A stretch of 64,000 nt of DNA from Cinnamomum chago (taxonomy: Eukaryota > Streptophyta > Magnoliopsida > Laurales > Lauraceae): positions 50,054,501 to 50,118,500 of the forward strand of contig CP142452.1 of the NCBI GenBank assembly GCA_038049695.1. The letters are read 5' to 3'. Within the stretch, counting starts at the first letter, position 1. Every line of letters starts with the position of its first letter. The translations under genes and the position numbers were made by a program. Below the pieces are notes generated by a model. It saw only the letters and a program-made list of their open reading frames with translations. It was not told the origin of the DNA and did no database searches. Below, piece by piece: positions 59,636 to 64,000 of the stretch.

Positions 59636-62600
59636 ATGCCTCCAAGAAAAGCTCCCAATCATCATGCTTCAGGCAGTAATCAGAATGAGTCAGATGCATC
59701 TGAGGGACCGACAGCTACACAGTTTCAGGAACTTATGCAAGCCATGATAACACAGCAAAGGCAGGCTAATGAGAACCAAGCAAGGTTTCAAGAACAGTTG
59801 GCTAAGAAAGATGATGAAATGGCTCAAGTCCAAAGGCAATTGTTAGAAGTTCTCCAGAACAGGAATGTAGCACCCCCCGCAGGTCCACAGATTGTTATTC
59901 AGAATAGGGATCCTGACCCTAATGCACTGTTTGAGAAGTTTAGAAAGAGAGCGCCTAAAGAATTTTCGGGCAATGAGGACCCGTTAGTGGCAGATGACTG
60001 GCTAGTCAATACGGAGAAGATCTTCGATGTTTTCATGTGCACGGGTATACAGAAGGTCAATCTCACAGCTTCTCTATTCTATGGGCATGCAGACCGGTGG
60101 TGGCAAACAGTCAAGGACCCATATGCAGTGATGGCTGATGATGAGGCATGGGCAGCTTTCAAGATACAGTTTCAGGACAAATATATTCCCTCTCATGTCA
60201 AGAGGCAGAAGGCTATTGAGTTTCAGCAACTCAAGCAGGGTAACATGACCGTGTTAGACTATGTCACCAAATTTGAGAGATTAGCTATATATGCCACCGA
60301 GTTGATTGACACGGAAAGGAAGAAGATAACTAAGTTTTTGGAAGGGTTGAACCCGATCATCATGAGAGATGTCATAGGCGTAGTACCTCCAGCTACGTAT
60401 GATGAGGCAGTCAAGCGGGCATACACTTTTGAAGATATTAACAATATGATTGTTCAGGACAGGAAACAACAATACCAGCAACAGAATCAGAGGCAGCAGC
60501 AGGGCAAGAAGCCAAGGCAAGAGCAAGGCCATGTGAGGCAGGGATGTGGGCATTGTGGCAAGAATCATGAGACACACGAATGTCGTAAGGCCATGGGTGC
60601 CTGTTTCAAGTGTGGGGCTATGAACCATTCAATCAAGGATTGCCCACTACTTCAGAATCAGGGGAATAGAAACCAGCAGCAGAGACAAGTAGCTCCTCAG
60701 AATCAAGCACCAGCTCAGAATCAGATGAGACCACCTCAGCAGCAGCAACAGGCTAGGCCACCAGCACAGAATCAGAATGCTCGTCCTCCACAGCAGAATA
60801 GACAAGGCCAAGGAAGGCAGAACCAAATACCGAACAGACTACAGATGCATGGACGGTTATACTATCTTAACCGTGCAGATGCTGAAGCTGCAGGAGACGT
60901 GGTAGAAGGTAAACTTCTTGTTTGTGGGGTAGAAGCCCAGATTTTGTTTGACCCTGGATCCACACATTCATTTTCATCCCCTAGTTTTGCTAAGTTGATT
61001 GATGCACCATGTAGTGAGTTGGATTACATTTTGGTAGTGACCACTCCAGTAGGGAAACAAGTTGTGTGTAGAAACCATTACCCTAGTTGTACAGTGTTGT
61101 TAGGAGATGTGAATTTACCGGCCAACCTCATAGTTTTGGACATGCATGATTTTAATGTCATTTTAGGCATGGATTGGTTAGAAGCATATCATGCCACCAT
61201 GGATTGTTTTAGTAAGACTATCACATTTAGATTCCAAGGACCACAGGCAGAGTTGATATTTCAAGGGAACAGGCGAAAATCTCAGGCAGGGTTTATTTCA
61301 GTGTTGAAGGCCAGCAGATTAGTGCAGAGTGGATGTCAGGCATTTATTGCGTTTATCACGGAGGATAAACAGTCCCAAGGGGTGGAGGATATCCCCATTG
61401 TGTGTGAATTTCCGGACGTTTTTCCAGAAGAAATCCCGGGTTTACCACCAATTAGGGAAGTCGAGTTCACAATTGAGCTTCTTCCAGGGACAGCTCCGAT
61501 CTCGATTGCACCATACAGGATGGCTCCGGCAGAAATGGGTGAGCTAAAGCTCCAATTGCAAGATTTGTTGAGCAAAGGTTTTATTAGGCCAAGTGTTTCA
61601 CCGTGGGGAGCACCGGTGTTGTTTGTGAAGAAGAAGGATGGAAGTTTGAGAATGTGCATAGACTATCGGAAGTTGAACCATGTGACCGTGAAGAACAAGT
61701 ACCCTTTGCCAAGGATAGATGAATTGTTTGACCAATTGCAAGGAGCAGCCTACTTTTCCAAGATAGACTTGAGGTCAGGGTACCATCAGTTGAGAGTTAG
61801 AGATTCAGATGTTCAGAAGACAGCCTTTAGAACAAGATATGGGCACTATGAGTTCTTAGTGATGCCCTTTGGCTTGACAAATGCACCCGCAGTCTTTAAT
61901 GCTTTGATGAACAAGGTCTTCGCACCTTATTTGGATCACTCTACAGTAGTGTTCATTGACGACGTCCTCGTGTATTCCAAGAGTAAGAAGGAACATGAGG
62001 AACATTTGAGGACAGCGTTGCAGCTCTTGAGAGACAACCAGCTATATGCAAAGCTCAGTAAATGCGAATTCTGGTTAGAGCAAGTTGCTTTTCTAGGCCA
62101 CATCATCTCCAGAGAAGGGTTAGCAGTTGATCCAGCTAAGATAGAAGCAGTTGTGAGTTGGGTTAGGCCAAACAGTGTGACAGAAATTAGAAGCTTTTTG
62201 GGGTTAGCAGGCTACTACAGAAGATTTGTTCAAGGTTTTTCGTCCATTGCAGCACCGTTGACGAAGTTGACCAGGAAGAATGTCCCGTTTGTGTGGACTG
62301 ATCAGTGTGAAACCAGTTTTCAAGAGTTGAAAGGAAGGTTAACCACAGCCCCGATTCTCACTTTACCTTCGGGAAACGGTGGGTTTATTGTTTTTACAGA
62401 TGCTTCGAATGTGGGACTGGGTTGTGTGTTGATGCAAGATGGTAAGGTGATTGCTTATGGCTCGAGACAGTTGAAGGACCACGAGAAGAATTATGCGACT
62501 CACGACTTGGAGTTGGCAGCAGTTGTTTTCGCATTGAAGATGTGGAGACACTATCTCTATGGAGAGAAATTCGAGGTCCATTCAGATCACAGAAGTTTAC

Positions 62601-64000
62601 AATATTTGTTCTTACAGAAAGATTTGAACATGAGGCAGAGAAGGTGGATGGAGTATATCAAAGATTATGACTTTCCAATTAAGTACCATCCAGGCAAGGT
62701 GAATGTTGTAGCTGATGCATTGAGTAGGAAATCAGTGGCTATGGCCAATTTGAGAGGAATGGGTGTCTTACAGCAGTTTGAGGAGTTGGGTGTAGAGGTA
62801 CAAACCCTGAGATTGGGTGCGATGTTAGCGAATATGACAGTGTCAGAACCTACCTTCATCCAGAAGATTAAGGAAAATCAGTTGCAAGACCCAGACTTGG
62901 CTAAGATAGTAGAAGTTATTGCAGAACGCCCCGATTTCAAGATGGTGAATGGGATATTGTATTTTCGTGACCGGTTGTGTGTGCCAAATGTGGATGATTT
63001 GAAAGATGAGATAATGAATGAAGCTCACAGCACGAGATATTCTATGCATCCGGGTAGCACGAAGATGTACCACAATTTGAAGAATCGGTTTTGGTGGAAT
63101 AACATGAAGAGAGAGATAGCAGCTTTTGTGTCTCGTTGTCTAACTTGTCAGTTGATCGTGGCAGAGCATCAGAAGCCTCCAGGTTTGTTACAGCCTTTAG
63201 AGATTCCGGAGTGGAAATGGGAGCACATTACCATGGATTTCGTTTCCGGTTTGCCAAATACCAAGAAGGGGAATAATGCAATTTGGATCATTGTAGATCG
63301 TCTGACGAAGTCTGCTCACTTCATTCCGATGAAGACAGGGAATATGATGCACATGGCACCGCTTGCGAAGTTATTTGTTGAGGAGATCGTTAGTAAGCAT
63401 GGTCAGCCCGTCTCCATTACTTCAGACAGAGACAGTAGGTTTGTTTCAAAGTTTTGGAAAACTCTTCATGAGTCGATGGGTACCAAACTTCAGTTCAGCA
63501 CAGCTTATCATCCTCAGACCGATGGTCAGTCAGAAAGGACGATACAGACTCTCGAAGACATGTTGCGTGCTTGCGTATTGGATTTCAAGGTTCAGTGGGA
63601 TGAATGCCTACCGCTTTGCGAATTTGCTTATAACAATAGTTACCACTCTAGCATCGGTATGGCACCGTTCGAGGCACTCTATGGTAGAAGATGCAGAACT
63701 CCGGTTTGTTGGGAAGAAGTCGGTGAACGTAGTTTTCATGGACTGACAATAGTTGGAGAGACAAGTGACAAGGTTAAGTTGATTCAGGAACGTTTGAAGA
63801 TCGCCCGAAGTAGGCAGAAGAGTTATGCAGACACTCGCAGAAGAGAATTGCAGTTTCAGGTGGGTGACAAAGTGTTCTTGAAGATCTCGCCAGTTAGAGG
63901 GACTTTGAGATTCGGACAAAAGGGCAAGTTGTATAGAAGGTTTATCGGTCCGTATGAGATCCTGAGCAAGATTGGAGATGTTGCTTATAGACTTGCGTTA
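59636..64000 (+). CDS. Gag-pol polyprotein, array copy 3, cut by the window end
   Basis: The frame opens at MPPRK and is uninterrupted to the last base (about 1455 codons), reaching the C-terminal integrase region. Catalytic D439, D775/D776, D922, D1201, D1264 and E1300 are present. Private changes are D507N (just before the conserved VILGMDWL of protease), K1175V, which needs two adjacent base changes (GTG at 63158-63160) beside the integrase zinc region, and P1370L. The last 96 codons or so, the polypurine tract and the next LTR lie beyond the window. Confidence 0.93.
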   Translation, partial: MPPRKAPNHHASGSNQNESDASEGPTATQFQELMQAMITQQRQANENQARFQEQLAKKDDEMAQVQRQLLEVLQNRNVAPPAGPQIVIQNRDPDPNALFEKFRKRAPKEFSGNEDPLVADDWLVNTEKIFDVFMCTGIQKVNLTASLFYGHADRWWQTVKDPYAVMADDEAWAAFKIQFQDKYIPSHVKRQKAIEFQQLKQGNMTVLDYVTKFERLAIYATELIDTERKKITKFLEGLNPIIMRDVIGVVPPATYDEAVKRAYTFEDINNMIVQDRKQQYQQQNQRQQQGKKPRQEQGHVRQGCGHCGKNHETHECRKAMGACFKCGAMNHSIKDCPLLQNQGNRNQQQRQVAPQNQAPAQNQMRPPQQQQQARPPAQNQNARPPQQNRQGQGRQNQIPNRLQMHGRLYYLNRADAEAAGDVVEGKLLVCGVEAQILFDPGSTHSFSSPSFAKLIDAPCSELDYILVVTTPVGKQVVCRNHYPSCTVLLGDVNLPANLIVLDMHDFNVILGMDWLEAYHATMDCFSKTITFRFQGPQAELIFQGNRRKSQAGFISVLKASRLVQSGCQAFIAFITEDKQSQGVEDIPIVCEFPDVFPEEIPGLPPIREVEFTIELLPGTAPISIAPYRMAPAEMGELKLQLQDLLSKGFIRPSVSPWGAPVLFVKKKDGSLRMCIDYRKLNHVTVKNKYPLPRIDELFDQLQGAAYFSKIDLRSGYHQLRVRDSDVQKTAFRTRYGHYEFLVMPFGLTNAPAVFNALMNKVFAPYLDHSTVVFIDDVLVYSKSKKEHEEHLRTALQLLRDNQLYAKLSKCEFWLEQVAFLGHIISREGLAVDPAKIEAVVSWVRPNSVTEIRSFLGLAGYYRRFVQGFSSIAAPLTKLTRKNVPFVWTDQCETSFQELKGRLTTAPILTLPSGNGGFIVFTDASNVGLGCVLMQDGKVIAYGSRQLKDHEKNYATHDLELAAVVFALKMWRHYLYGEKFEVHSDHRSLQYLFLQKDLNMRQRRWMEYIKDYDFPIKYHPGKVNVVADALSRKSVAMANLRGMGVLQQFEELGVEVQTLRLGAMLANMTVSEPTFIQKIKENQLQDPDLAKIVEVIAERPDFKMVNGILYFRDRLCVPNVDDLKDEIMNEAHSTRYSMHPGSTKMYHNLKNRFWWNNMKREIAAFVSRCLTCQLIVAEHQKPPGLLQPLEIPEWKWEHITMDFVSGLPNTKKGNNAIWIIVDRLTKSAHFIPMKTGNMMHMAPLAKLFVEEIVSKHGQPVSITSDRDSRFVSKFWKTLHESMGTKLQFSTAYHPQTDGQSERTIQTLEDMLRACVLDFKVQWDECLPLCEFAYNNSYHSSIGMAPFEALYGRRCRTPVCWEEVGERSFHGLTIVGETSDKVKLIQERLKIARSRQKSYADTRRRELQFQVGDKVFLKISPVRGTLRFGQKGKLYRRFIGPYEILSKIGDVAYRLAL

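Larger units (their letters stand above)
40909..64000 (+). mobile_element. Tandem array of a Tekay-like gypsy element with shared LTRs (three copies visible)
   Basis: The order is LTR A (40909-43860), internal 1, LTR B (48715-51667), internal 2, LTR C (56522-59474), internal 3 (open at the window edge). The repeat period is 7806-7807 bp. Each internal region has its own primer site, gag-pol and polypurine tract, and no flanking DNA or target duplication separates the copies. This is the structure expected when unequal recombination between LTRs duplicates the LTR-plus-internal unit. It is not that of three separate insertions. Private base differences in each copy show that they are distinct. 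Confidence 0.93.

Overview
The window looks like intergenic DNA from a flowering plant with a large genome. Every stretch can be assigned to LTR retrotransposons or one MITE, and I found no host gene, tRNA, rRNA or CRISPR. The species cannot be told from the sequence. The plant call rests on chromovirus-type Ty3/gypsy gag-pol with 3 kb LTRs (Tekay/Del-like), Ty1/copia elements with repeated polypurine tracts (Sirevirus-like), initiator tRNA-Met primer sites in both groups, and a Harbinger-type MITE with a TAA target duplication.

Layout. The oldest layer is a minus-strand copia element, 'copia B' (15040-21281 and 34006-34063). Into its LTR went an older gypsy LTR (1-125, 3257-3475, 14052-15039). 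That LTR was itself hit by a solo LTR of its own family (126-3251, TSD TGTAC) and by a full copia element, 'copia A' (3476-14046, TSD TGGAT). A minus-strand solo LTR (9111-11314, TSD TCTTT) then interrupted the reverse transcriptase of copia A. Into the copia B gag went 'gypsy 2' (21282-34005, TSD CACAA). Gypsy 2 carries a solo copia-like LTR in its leader (24142-26009, TSD TTCGT) and a MITE in its 3' LTR (31281-31721, TSD TAA). A further gypsy LTR fragment follows (34064-35731), broken by a minus-strand non-coding copia-like element (LARD type, 35732-40908). That element is broken in turn by the youngest layer.

The youngest layer (40909 to the window end) is a tandem array of one gypsy element: LTR, internal, LTR, internal, LTR, internal, with shared LTRs and a period of about 7.81 kb. 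Copies 1 and 2 have uninterrupted 1551-codon gag-pol frames, and copy 3 is open to the window edge. The LTRs are nearly identical. Copy 1 has lost the catalytic glutamate of integrase. Copy 2 has every catalytic residue I can check.

The least explained signals are in the LTRs. All gypsy LTRs share a GTAAG splice-donor-like site about 740-766 bp from the LTR start. All LTRs that reach far enough also share a 92-nt exon-like block that begins after CAG and ends with an in-frame stop. Copia and gypsy LTRs alike carry a compact cluster of CG-containing palindromes, and the type of palindrome does not follow the relationship of the rest of the LTR. The LARD interior repeats an ATATAACTATAAAGCA-like motif at least 14 times.
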